From: Phycisphaerae bacterium RAS2
Lineage (GTDB): Bacteria > Planctomycetota > Phycisphaerae > UBA1845 > UTPLA1
Assembly: GCA_007753915.1 (NCBI GenBank)
Contig: CP036352.1
Span: 2,977,306-3,041,305 of the forward strand
DNA length: 64,000 nucleotides
Direction of reading: 5' to 3'
The translations under genes and the position numbers were made by a program. The notes under the pieces are model-generated. The model was given only the letters and a program-made list of their open reading frames with translations. It made no database searches and was not told the origin of the DNA. Below, one piece after another: positions 35,574-43,952 of this stretch (position 1 is the stretch's first letter; each line of letters starts with the position of its first letter).

Positions 35574-37748
35574 ATGGCTGGTCGAAAAGTTTCGGGGGCC
35601 GAATGTAGCAAGCTGATCGCGTTTTTATTCTCGTTTCTCGTCGCGGCATCCTTCGCGCTGGAGGTGCGCGCACAAAGCGAGCCGACGTTTCAGATTGCCA
35701 ATACCTATCCCGGCGCTGGATATCCACATCTCGTTGCAACTCATTTGGCGGTTGAGGAGGGCAACGGCACGGTTCTCTACATCGGTGGTCGATTCACCTA
35801 CGTTGGAAACATCGCCTCTCGTGGAATCGCCAAATGGGACGGCCGTGCCTGGAGCGGCCTCGGCGGCGGCGTTGGCGCTTGGTACGTGGGAGGAAAGGTG
35901 AACGCCATAGCCGCCTATCGCGGCAAGATCATTGCAGGAGGATCATTCCAAGATCCGGACAATCCGGACATGCGCAACATCGCCGCATGGGACGGCCATG
36001 TTTGGAGTCCGCTCGGATCAGCGGGCGCTATGACCATTGGGGGGATTCGAGCGCTCTGCGTAGTCGGAGATTCACTCTATGCTTCCGGTAGCTTTACGGT
36101 CAACGACACGGTTTATCGACTTGGCAAATGGGACGGTCTGTCTTGGAGTATTGTTGAGCCCAATCCCAACGGGCAAATTGAGTGCATGACCGAGCACAGA
36201 GGAAAACTCATCGTCGGGGGATTCTTTAATACGATTGGCGGCACAGCGTTTAATCGCGTTGCTGCTTTTGACGGAAACTCGTGGTCGACGCTGGGCAGCG
36301 GTTTTACCAATTTCGTTAGGGACTTGGTTGTATACAAGGATCAACTTGTCGTAAGCGGTCGCCTTGAGGGAGCAACAACACCCACTGGAACCATTGCCGC
36401 AACGTGGACTGGCGATTCATGGGCTGCGATAGGGATCTCAAACAACCCATATACAGAAGGATCATGCATGAGCGTGGTTGATGATCAACTTTATGTTTTC
36501 GGAAGTTTCCCCGGGCTGGTTGCCTTTGGCAGCAACTTTGCCGCCCGATGGGACGGAGACTCTTGGATGGCGATTTCTGAAACCGGCCAAAATGATCAAA
36601 ACATTACTGGAATAGCCAGAATCGGTGAACGGTTGATTGCAACTCGAAGTGCCAACGTCACAACACCCTCCGGGCAACAAACGAATCTCACGGAACTCGT
36701 AAACGGCAAATGGAATGCCATCCTAAATGGCATGCAATCAGGTCCTGTTGCCGTATTCTCCACACAAGGCCGACTCCTTGGCTCTTTCTCCAAACGCCTC
36801 ATCCCAGGCGGGCCGATTTTCTACCAATTGCACGAGTGCATCGGCGGGGAATGGAAGCCCTTTTCCGTCGACTTGTTCGATAACAAGATCATCGCCGTTG
36901 AAATGATCGACGGTGATCTCTTCGTCGGTGGACAATTCAAAAACGTCGCGGGTCGTGCAGCTAGCAACCTCGCCAAATGGAACGGAGTCGGCTGGAGCAA
37001 CGCCGGCGCGGGCCTGTGTCATCCCACGGCAACGGGCGACCTCGTCAATGCGATCAGGAAATATCAAGGCAGGCTCGTTGTGGGAGGCGTTTTTAGCGCC
37101 GGAGAAGTGCGCGGTACGACCGTCGTGGCTCAATGGGACGGCACACAATGGCAACCGCTCGCCGAGGGACTCGTTAAGATTTCAAGCGGAGTCCGGTCTC
37201 TTCGCGTTCGCGGCGACCGACTAATCGTAGGCGGTTCGTTTCGACACCCAGTCGATCCTCGAATTATGAACATTGGCACGTGGGACGGTGTCAATTGGAG
37301 TTCACTGGATGAAGGTCTGCCCACGACTGTTGTTGGAATCGTCGAGTTTCGCGGAGAACTGATTGCAGCGATATCCCAAAATCTGGTCGAGAATACATCG
37401 GTCGTTCAGTGGACCGGCACGCAGTGGCGTGCCTTTGGAAACACCAAGGTGAGTAGCACACTTCAGTCGATTGAAGCGACTGATGACTATGTTCTCATTC
37501 GCGGCAATTCCAGTCTATATCTTTCACAGCATGACCGATTGGACCCGTACATCGACGCCCGGGTGCTCGCCTATTCAGACGGCGCATCCTGGAAGCCGCT
37601 GGGGCAAGGGATCCTGAATCTGGATTTGCCAACCTATATCACCCCTTCTTCTTTCGCAGCACATGAAAACGTTTTCTGGATTGCGGGCAACTTCCATACC
37701 ACGGGTGAGGTCGTTTCGCCATTCATCGTAAAATGGGGGCCGCCGTAG
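35574..37748 (+). CDS. Exported beta-propeller protein with about 13 WDG/W repeats
   Basis: 724 residues, with signal peptide (LIAFLFSFLVAASFALEVRAQ). The rest is one repeat of about 50 residues built on xAxWDGxxWxxLG: IAKWDGRAWSGLG, IAAWDGHVWSPLG, LGKWDGLSWSIVE, VAAFDGNSWSTLG, AATWTGDSWAAIG, AARWDGDSWMAIS, LAKWNGVGWSNAG, VAQWDGTQWQPLA, IGTWDGVNWSSLD, VVQWTGTQWRAFG and others. Each repeat should form one blade, with IxxGxF-type strands between. The pattern suits a surface or periplasmic scaffold. AT-richer than neighbours. GGGAGA precedes the ATG at 35574. Confidence 0.85.
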   Translation: MAGRKVSGAECSKLIAFLFSFLVAASFALEVRAQSEPTFQIANTYPGAGYPHLVATHLAVEEGNGTVLYIGGRFTYVGNIASRGIAKWDGRAWSGLGGGVGAWYVGGKVNAIAAYRGKIIAGGSFQDPDNPDMRNIAAWDGHVWSPLGSAGAMTIGGIRALCVVGDSLYASGSFTVNDTVYRLGKWDGLSWSIVEPNPNGQIECMTEHRGKLIVGGFFNTIGGTAFNRVAAFDGNSWSTLGSGFTNFVRDLVVYKDQLVVSGRLEGATTPTGTIAATWTGDSWAAIGISNNPYTEGSCMSVVDDQLYVFGSFPGLVAFGSNFAARWDGDSWMAISETGQNDQNITGIARIGERLIATRSANVTTPSGQQTNLTELVNGKWNAILNGMQSGPVAVFSTQGRLLGSFSKRLIPGGPIFYQLHECIGGEWKPFSVDLFDNKIIAVEMIDGDLFVGGQFKNVAGRAASNLAKWNGVGWSNAGAGLCHPTATGDLVNAIRKYQGRLVVGGVFSAGEVRGTTVVAQWDGTQWQPLAEGLVKISSGVRSLRVRGDRLIVGGSFRHPVDPRIMNIGTWDGVNWSSLDEGLPTTVVGIVEFRGELIAAISQNLVENTSVVQWTGTQWRAFGNTKVSSTLQSIEATDDYVLIRGNSSLYLSQHDRLDPYIDARVLAYSDGASWKPLGQGILNLDLPTYITPSSFAAHENVFWIAGNFHTTGEVVSPFIVKWGPP

Positions 37749-37771
37749 GAAGCGACGCGCGGCTCCGGGGT

Positions 37772-38551
37772 TCACACCCACCCCCGCGCCCAATACTCCA
37801 CCCACGCCGCGCACTCATAAATCACCTCCGGCAGCACGCGCAGGCGCGACTTGATCGCCTGCGGCGCGCGCTTCACGCGCGTCCAGCGCGGCTCGCGGAA
37901 GATCAGCCGGCGATAGCCAGCCTTCTCAAACACGGCCTGGCTCCGCGCCATGTGCATGAAGTTCGTCACGACGATGCACCGCGCCGTCGCCGGGTCCAGC
38001 GTTGTCGCCTGCCGAATCCCGCGCGGGTGGTCGGCCGTCGTCCATGAGAGGCGGTCCACGACGATGCGTTCGGGCGGCACGCCCCAGTGGATCGCCATTT
38101 GTCTCATTTCCTCCGCGGCTTCGTCGTGATTGCTCACGACCACCGTCGGCGCGTAGCCCTCTTTCCACAGTTCGGCCGCCTCCAGCACCCGATACGGCTC
38201 GCCGCCCAGCACGAGGATGTAGTCCGACTTTTCCAGCTCGCCCTGACGGTCGAACTTGAGGTAGGTGACGTCCAGCAGCGGGGTGAATAGCAGCACCGCA
38301 AAGAAAAGCCCAACCGCCGCAAGCAGGCGCACGCCCCATGTCAGCACACGCCGCCGGCGCGATCGACAAGGCAGCCTGCCCGTGATATGGCCCGGCTGCG
38401 CCGCTGCCGACGCAAGCAACGACTGATCTCTCGCGTCCTTCGGATTGGCGGGCATTGTTTTTTGCGGCGTCGGTTGCATGGGCACACTTTCGTACGTCCG
38501 CGAATCGCTCGGCTGCGAATCGTAGCCGAAAGGGACCAGCCGCCAACCCAT
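37772..38551 (-). CDS. YdcF/SanA-like DUF218 membrane protein
   Basis: 259 residues. One membrane helix (about 70-92, VLTWGVRLLAAVGLFFAVLLF) separates a short cytoplasmic N-terminus from a DUF218 domain: YILVLGGEPYRVLEAAELW, VVVSNHDEAAEEMRQMA, IVVDRLSWTTADHPRGI, and CIVVTNFMHMARSQAVFEKA. DUF218 proteins include ElyC and SanA, with envelope roles; the reaction is not settled. The start may be 38551 or the ATG at 38479; the region before the helix is low in family signal. Confidence 0.85.
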   Translation of the reverse strand: MGWRLVPFGYDSQPSDSRTYESVPMQPTPQKTMPANPKDARDQSLLASAAAQPGHITGRLPCRSRRRRVLTWGVRLLAAVGLFFAVLLFTPLLDVTYLKFDRQGELEKSDYILVLGGEPYRVLEAAELWKEGYAPTVVVSNHDEAAEEMRQMAIHWGVPPERIVVDRLSWTTADHPRGIRQATTLDPATARCIVVTNFMHMARSQAVFEKAGYRRLIFREPRWTRVKRAPQAIKSRLRVLPEVIYECAAWVEYWARGWV

Positions 38552-38801
38552 AGGCCTCTCCGACGCGAACGATCGACGATGACCTGTCGTAAGCAGGAAG
38601 TGATGCCACGAGCGGGTGCGGCATTTAGCGGCTGTCCGAGTATGTTCTACGCGTCAAGCGGTCGTGACGATCGCCCGAAGAGCATGATTCGGTGGCGATC
38701 CGCGCGCGGTTGTCGCTACAATCCGATAATTGATCCGTGATTTCGCTCCGAGCCGCCGCGCGAAACACCGCGGCCGACCGCCGCCGCAGAGCCGACAGAC
38801 C

Positions 38802-39827
38802 ATGATCGACGCAAACACCCAGCGCGAACCGACCACGCCATCCGGCGCACGCTGCTTCGTCCACGCGCTGACGATCGACGTGGAGGACTATCACAATGTC
38901 ATTGCGCGGGACTGGCTCGGCCGCGACGGGCCGCCGACGGACGCGGTGGTTCGCAACACCGATCGATTGCTTCAGCATTTCGCGGATCACGGCGTGCGCG
39001 CGACGATGTTTGTACTGGGCGAAGTAGCCGAGACGTTTCCCGACCTGGTGCGGCGCATGGCCGGCGCGGGGCACGAGATCGGCGTGCACGGATACTATCA
39101 CCGGCAGGTGTTCAAACTGACGCCGGAGAGTTTTCGCGCGGAGGTCGAGCCGGCGCGGAAGCGGTTGCAGGACCTCACCGGGCAGCCGGTGGCAGGGCAT
39201 CGTGCGCCGGCCTTCTCAATCATGCCTTCGACGCAATGGGCGCTGGAGGTGCTGGCGGACGCCGGCTTTGAATACGACAGCAGTATCTTTCCGATCCGCG
39301 GGCGACGGTACGGCTGGCCGGGCTTTCGGCATGACATTCATCGCATGACGCTGCCGTCAGGCCGGACGATCATCGAAGCGCCGCTCTCAACCGTCGCGGT
39401 TCTGGGCCGCGCGATGCCGGTCTGCGGTGGCGGCTACCTGCGACACTTTCCCGCCGCGGTCACGCACTGGGCGATGCGCCGCGTCGGTCGCCTGCGCCCG
39501 GCGATTCTCTATACCCATCCATACGAAATCGAGCTGCCATTGCCGCCGCTGGACACGCGTCATCTCGCGCCCGATGCCGCTCGACGCACACGCCGCTTTC
39601 ACTGGCTTCAGCGCCGCAACCGCCATACCGTCGAACGGAAGATCATCGGCCTGCTAAAGCGATTCCCGTTTGCGCCGCTGGGCGAGGTTATCCAGCGCGC
39701 GATTGTTCGCCATGCATCCGGCGCGCTTGTCGCGCCTGGCGCGGCGTGCGACAATTCGGCCATGAATCCGTCGGCGGCCGCCCCCACGCGCACCGTGGCT
39801 CAATCCCTTGCGGAGCAAGTCCCGTGA
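38802..39827 (+). CDS. Polysaccharide deacetylase, PEP-CTERM-locus (DUF3473) type
   Basis: NodB-fold deacetylase, 341 residues, likely removing N-acetyl groups from a polymer or precursor. LTIDVEDYHNV carries the Asp-Asp metal/base motif; HEIGVHGYYHRQ carries the His ligands; GHRAPAFSIMPSTQWALEVL and YDSSIFPIRGRRYG follow. The C-terminal HPYEIELPLPPLDTRH and HRLxVERKIIGLL-like end are typical of the subfamily found at exosortase/PEP-CTERM loci. It starts a co-directional run of eight genes. The stop overlaps the next start as GTGA. Confidence 0.92.
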   Translation: MIDANTQREPTTPSGARCFVHALTIDVEDYHNVIARDWLGRDGPPTDAVVRNTDRLLQHFADHGVRATMFVLGEVAETFPDLVRRMAGAGHEIGVHGYYHRQVFKLTPESFRAEVEPARKRLQDLTGQPVAGHRAPAFSIMPSTQWALEVLADAGFEYDSSIFPIRGRRYGWPGFRHDIHRMTLPSGRTIIEAPLSTVAVLGRAMPVCGGGYLRHFPAAVTHWAMRRVGRLRPAILYTHPYEIELPLPPLDTRHLAPDAARRTRRFHWLQRRNRHTVERKIIGLLKRFPFAPLGEVIQRAIVRHASGALVAPGAACDNSAMNPSAAAPTRTVAQSLAEQVP

Positions 39828-41812
39828 TTTCTCACGCCGGCAATGAATCTGGCGCAGTCTTTTCGCCGACGCCATCGGCCGGCTCGAACGGCTCCTCGCG
39901 CGAGGTGGACCCTCGATTGAGCACCGTTCTAATCACGAACGGCAACCTGCTATCCATGTTGTCGCTCGGCGACTGGCTGTACCATCACGGGCACCACCTC
40001 AAGGCGGTCGTCATCACGACGAAGCTGCCCTCGACCAAGTCCAACGTAACCGGCCTGTGGAAGATGTTCTGGCGGAGCGGGTTTCGTTATACCTATTTCA
40101 AGCTCAACACGAATCGGTTTCTGCCGTCGCGCCTGGCAGCGCGCGGGATGCCCACGACGATCCCGCAGCTGATCCGACTTTACCGGCTGCCGACGGACGT
40201 CATCTATGCCGACAACATCAACGATCCCGACGTGATACGCCGCGTGCGGGCCTACGAACCCAGTGTGCTGTTGAGTTTCAGCGCGACGAGCCGGTTCTCT
40301 GACGAACTGATTGAGGTGCCTTCGCGCGTCGCCCTGAACGTCCACTATGCCCTGCTCCCGGGCTACGCGGGCCTCTCCCCTTATTACTGGTACGTGCATC
40401 ATCGCGAGGCGGTCGCCGGCGTGACCATGCACGTGATCCACTCGAAACTCGATGCCGGGCCGATCATCTGCCAGGAGCGATTCGACGCGCAAGGCATCAC
40501 GTCTGTCACCGACCTGCTCATCCGCCAGATGGAGATGGTTTCGCCGGTGCTCTGCCGCTTTTACGACGGCGAGTTGCATGAAACCCGCGCGACACCGCAG
40601 GATCTCGGCAAGCGCACCTACTACCGCCACCCCACGCGGCAGCAGGTTTCCGACTTCAAGCACCGGCGGTTGCTGTTCACCACGTCGCAGGACGTGAATC
40701 GTGTCATGGAAATGGCACGACTCTGCCGCGATCGCGCCGCCCAGGCCGTGGCGGACAACTTCCAGCGCCGCGCCCGGCTCTGCACCCCCGCCGACCTGCG
40801 ACCCAGCCTTTCCGACGGTCGCACCTCCACCAACGAGGCCGGCGCGCCGGACGCCGGGCAGGAAATCACCCGAATTGCGCAGTCGTGGTACGTCCCGCCC
40901 ATGGTGCCGCGCCGCGACACGTTCCTCGTTTATTCGCTCGATTTTGTGCTGGCCACGCTTCAGGGGTGCATTGCGGAACCGCAGCGTGTCCGCCGCACAC
41001 TGCCCTGGCTCACCGTCGGCGTCATCGTGCGATCTCTCATGGCCCTCATGCAGATTGTCATCATGGGGTTGGCGTGGGTGCCCATCGTCAACTGGTTTGT
41101 CGAAATCGCAGCGCGAACCTTTACTCGAAACGCCGCCGGCTTTTTCCTTCGAAGCTGTTACTGGAAGGCCCGACTCAAACGACTCGGCGTCGATACCATT
41201 ATTGATCAGGGTGTCGAAATCTGGGGTCCGGCCAATGTCTGCATCGGCTCGCATGCCCACGTCGACACAAATGTGCGACTTGCCGCAGGCGAACGCCGAC
41301 ATCGCCAACACGGGTACATTGTCGTCGGCGATCATGTCCACCTGGGCCCCGGCGTTCACATCGCCGGCCGCGGCGGCGTGGAGATACGCGATTTCGTCGG
41401 CATCATGGCCAATGCGCACTTGTACAGCGCCACCGGCGTCATCGAGCGCCCGCAGGACCCCGGCCAGCTCATCAGCATGTCGCACATGGCCCCGCACGAT
41501 CAACAGCACGTACACGAAGCCCCGATCCTCATCGACGACTTCGCCTTCGTCGGCATGATGACGCGAATCATGCCGGGCGTAAGGATCGGTTACGGTGCCA
41601 TCGTCCACGCAAACTGCGAAGTCACGCAGGAGGTTCCGGCATTCGCAAACATCGGCGCCGTGCCGCGCGGGCGACAGATCGGCTGGCGTCGTCCACGGCG
41701 TCGCAGCCCGCAACTCAACGGCGCAACCGGCGATTCGGCGGCGCGAGCCGTCCCGGATGCCGCGAGTCCGTCGACACCCGACTCATCGAGAGGCTCCGAC
41801 CTTGTCCGCTGA
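39824..41812 (+). CDS. Bifunctional formyltransferase and hexapeptide-repeat acyltransferase
   Basis: A 662-residue fusion. Residues about 30-250 form a formyl-transferase domain with LNVHYALLPGYAGLSP (Asn and His at about 171-173) and the Asp in HVIHSKLDAGPI, the Asn-His-Asp triad of methionyl-tRNA and sugar N-formyltransferases. About 396-425 is a hydrophobic pair of helices (LTVGVIVRSLMALMQIVIMG). From about 465 a left-handed beta-helix acyltransferase domain follows (IWGPANVCIGSHAHVDTN, GYIVVGDHVHLGPGVHIAG). The start is GTG 39824, overlapping the deacetylase stop, with CGGAG eight bases before. The tail is Arg/Ser/Pro-rich. Confidence 0.88.
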   Translation: MISHAGNESGAVFSPTPSAGSNGSSREVDPRLSTVLITNGNLLSMLSLGDWLYHHGHHLKAVVITTKLPSTKSNVTGLWKMFWRSGFRYTYFKLNTNRFLPSRLAARGMPTTIPQLIRLYRLPTDVIYADNINDPDVIRRVRAYEPSVLLSFSATSRFSDELIEVPSRVALNVHYALLPGYAGLSPYYWYVHHREAVAGVTMHVIHSKLDAGPIICQERFDAQGITSVTDLLIRQMEMVSPVLCRFYDGELHETRATPQDLGKRTYYRHPTRQQVSDFKHRRLLFTTSQDVNRVMEMARLCRDRAAQAVADNFQRRARLCTPADLRPSLSDGRTSTNEAGAPDAGQEITRIAQSWYVPPMVPRRDTFLVYSLDFVLATLQGCIAEPQRVRRTLPWLTVGVIVRSLMALMQIVIMGLAWVPIVNWFVEIAARTFTRNAAGFFLRSCYWKARLKRLGVDTIIDQGVEIWGPANVCIGSHAHVDTNVRLAAGERRHRQHGYIVVGDHVHLGPGVHIAGRGGVEIRDFVGIMANAHLYSATGVIERPQDPGQLISMSHMAPHDQQHVHEAPILIDDFAFVGMMTRIMPGVRIGYGAIVHANCEVTQEVPAFANIGAVPRGRQIGWRRPRRRSPQLNGATGDSAARAVPDAASPSTPDSSRGSDLVR

Positions 41813-43709
41813 CTCGTCCGCACGCGCCGCGCCCCCGGCTGATGGCGATCCGCGCGTCGCCGCCGCGAGGCTCTTTGATCAACTGGAGCGTTCGCCAGGC
41901 ATCGCGAAAGTCGCTGCCTCGCTGCGCGCGCTGCAATCGGGCCGCGAAGCCATTGCAACGGTCCGCCAGCGAATCGCCCTGATCGGCACGTTCACGCTGG
42001 ATGCGCTTCGTTCCGCGATCGACCTGCAGGCCCTTCGTGCCGGAATCAACGCCGAGCTGTTCTTCGCGCCCTACGGCCAGGTGGAGCAGCAATTGCTGGA
42101 CCCGGCGTCGGAGCTGCATCGCTTCAAGCCGGACACGGTCATCGTCGCCACGAGGCTGATGGATGTCGCCTCCGCTGTTTACCACTCGTTCAATAGCCTT
42201 TTGCCGCACGACGCCGTCGCGCTCGTCAACGACTCCGTTGCGCGCATGGCATCCGCACTGTCGGCCTTCCGAGCGCACAGCACGGCACGGCTGCTCATTC
42301 AAAACTGGGAGCTTCCTGCGCGGCCAGCGCTGGGCATCGCCGACGCATCGGCCGCGATGTCGCAGATTGCCTTGATTAAACGAGCCAATGATCAACTTCG
42401 CACGGCGATTGCGCAATTGCCCGACGCCTACATCATGGATTACGACGCACTTGTCGCACGGGGCGGCCGCGATGGGTGGACCGACCCGCGCACGGCCTAC
42501 TTCGCGCGGATTCCCGTTGCGCCGGCGCACTATTGGACCCTGGCCGGGTTCTACGTCGCGCACCTGCGGCCGCTGCTGGGGCTTTCGAAAAAAGTATTAT
42601 GTCTTGATGCCGACCACACGCTTTGGGGCGGCGTCGTGGGCGACGTGGGGCTGGAAGGCATCGCCCTGGGGCCGGATTACCCCGGCAACGCCTTCGTCGC
42701 GTTTCAGCAGCGCGTGCTTGATCTGCATCGCCGCGGTGTGTTGCTGGCCTTGTGCAGCAGGAATGAGCCGGCATCCGTGCTGGCTGTGTTGGACAGGCAC
42801 CCCAACATGGTCTTGCGGCGCGAGCATTTCGCCGCACTGCGGATCAACTGGGAAGCGAAGCCGGCAAATCTTCAATCCATCGCTGCCGAACTCAACCTCG
42901 GGCTGGACAGTTTCGTGTTCATGGATGACAGCCCGGTTGAGTGCGAACTGATGCGAACGACGTTTCCGCAGGTGTTGGCCGTGGCCCTGCCATCCGAGCC
43001 GGCCGCTTACCCGGGTGTGGTCGACACACTGGACTGCTTCGACCAATGGAGTTTCTCGGATGAAGACCGCCGGCGCGGTGAGCTTTATCGCGCCGAATCG
43101 CAGCGGCGCGAGCTGCAAACCGTTGCAATGGACCTGCCGACGTTCTATCGGCAGCTTCAGATGACGCTTACGGTCGCCGTCGATCAGCCGATGCATGCGG
43201 CCCGCGCGGCCCAACTCGCTGCACGCACCAACCAGTTCAACATGAACACGGTCCGCTGTTCGGAGGATGACATTCGTCGCTGGATGACCTCGCCGGATCA
43301 TCATGTCGTGACGGCGGCGCTGGCTGATCGCTTTGGCGACAACGGCATCATCGGCTTGGCCGTGATTCATCGCGGGCCGACGGAGTGGACGCTTGACATG
43401 CTGCTGATGAGTTGCCGCATTCTCGGCCGGACCGTGGAGCAATCGTTTGTGCGCTGGCTGGCGGCACGGGCACGCGAAGCCGGCGCGCTGACGCTCGCAG
43501 CACGCTTCGCCGCGACCCCGAAGAATCAACCTTTCGCGGGGTTTTACGAATCATGTGGTTTCGCTCGCGACGGCGAAGCCGACGGCGCGATCCGCTGGAC
43601 CCTTCCGCTGGCGTCGGCCGATACAACTACACCCGACTGGATGACAATTGCGCGGGAGCCTTGCGGTTCGGGCGGCGCGCAAACCCGCTCCGCCGGAGTG
43701 AAAGCATGA
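41802..43709 (+). CDS. FkbH-like HAD-superfamily enzyme (acyl-ACP loading type)
   Basis: 635 residues. The first 255 residues are FkbH-specific N-terminal sequence. The HAD domain has the DxDxT nucleophile motif as LCLDADHTLWGGVVGD (Asp269), then LLALCSRNEPASVL and VFMDDSPVECELMR. The C-terminal GNAT-like part (FGDNGIIGLAVIH, LMSCRILGRTVEQSF, GFYESCGFARDG) is also standard. FkbH enzymes load a glyceryl group from 1,3-bisphosphoglycerate onto an ACP. The start is TTG 41802 with GAGAGG eight bases upstream and overlaps the previous stop. The stop overlaps the ACP start as ATGA. Confidence 0.92.
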   Translation: MSADSSARAAPPADGDPRVAAARLFDQLERSPGIAKVAASLRALQSGREAIATVRQRIALIGTFTLDALRSAIDLQALRAGINAELFFAPYGQVEQQLLDPASELHRFKPDTVIVATRLMDVASAVYHSFNSLLPHDAVALVNDSVARMASALSAFRAHSTARLLIQNWELPARPALGIADASAAMSQIALIKRANDQLRTAIAQLPDAYIMDYDALVARGGRDGWTDPRTAYFARIPVAPAHYWTLAGFYVAHLRPLLGLSKKVLCLDADHTLWGGVVGDVGLEGIALGPDYPGNAFVAFQQRVLDLHRRGVLLALCSRNEPASVLAVLDRHPNMVLRREHFAALRINWEAKPANLQSIAAELNLGLDSFVFMDDSPVECELMRTTFPQVLAVALPSEPAAYPGVVDTLDCFDQWSFSDEDRRRGELYRAESQRRELQTVAMDLPTFYRQLQMTLTVAVDQPMHAARAAQLAARTNQFNMNTVRCSEDDIRRWMTSPDHHVVTAALADRFGDNGIIGLAVIHRGPTEWTLDMLLMSCRILGRTVEQSFVRWLAARAREAGALTLAARFAATPKNQPFAGFYESCGFARDGEADGAIRWTLPLASADTTTPDWMTIAREPCGSGGAQTRSAGVKA

Positions 43710-43951
43710 GCGATTCGAACCTGAACCGATTTCAGCGCGTCGTGGCCGCCGTTCTCGGAACGAAATCGGACGAAGTCACGGATGCCCTGACCAACGACAA
43801 GGTCGATACCTGGGACTCACTCAACCACATCAACATCATCTCCGCGCTTGAGCAGGAGTTCAGCATCATGCTCCCGACCGGCAGCATGGCCAGCCACCAG
43901 TCGGTCCGGGGGCTGAAGGCGCTGCTGCGCGAGCACGGCGTCGAGGTCTGA
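43706..43951 (+). CDS. Acyl carrier protein
   Basis: 81 residues with the 4'-phosphopantetheine site Ser in TWDSLNHINIISALEQEF. The N-terminal helix is RFQRVVAAVLG. The gene is translationally coupled to the FkbH-like gene (ATGA overlap) and so is probably its dedicated carrier, holding a glyceryl or related unit for transfer. A general fatty-acid ACP is unlikely here, since the locus has no fab genes. Confidence 0.9.
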   Translation: MSDSNLNRFQRVVAAVLGTKSDEVTDALTNDKVDTWDSLNHINIISALEQEFSIMLPTGSMASHQSVRGLKALLREHGVEV

Positions 43952-43952
43952 C

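Noticed and set aside
35314-35616. Plus-strand open frame of 100 codons between carB and the propeller gene
   Set aside because: No ribosome binding site, no domain pattern, and it overlaps the start of the propeller gene in another frame.
39950-41713. Minus-strand open frame of 587 codons
   Set aside because: Antisense to the formyltransferase fusion, which has clear catalytic motifs.
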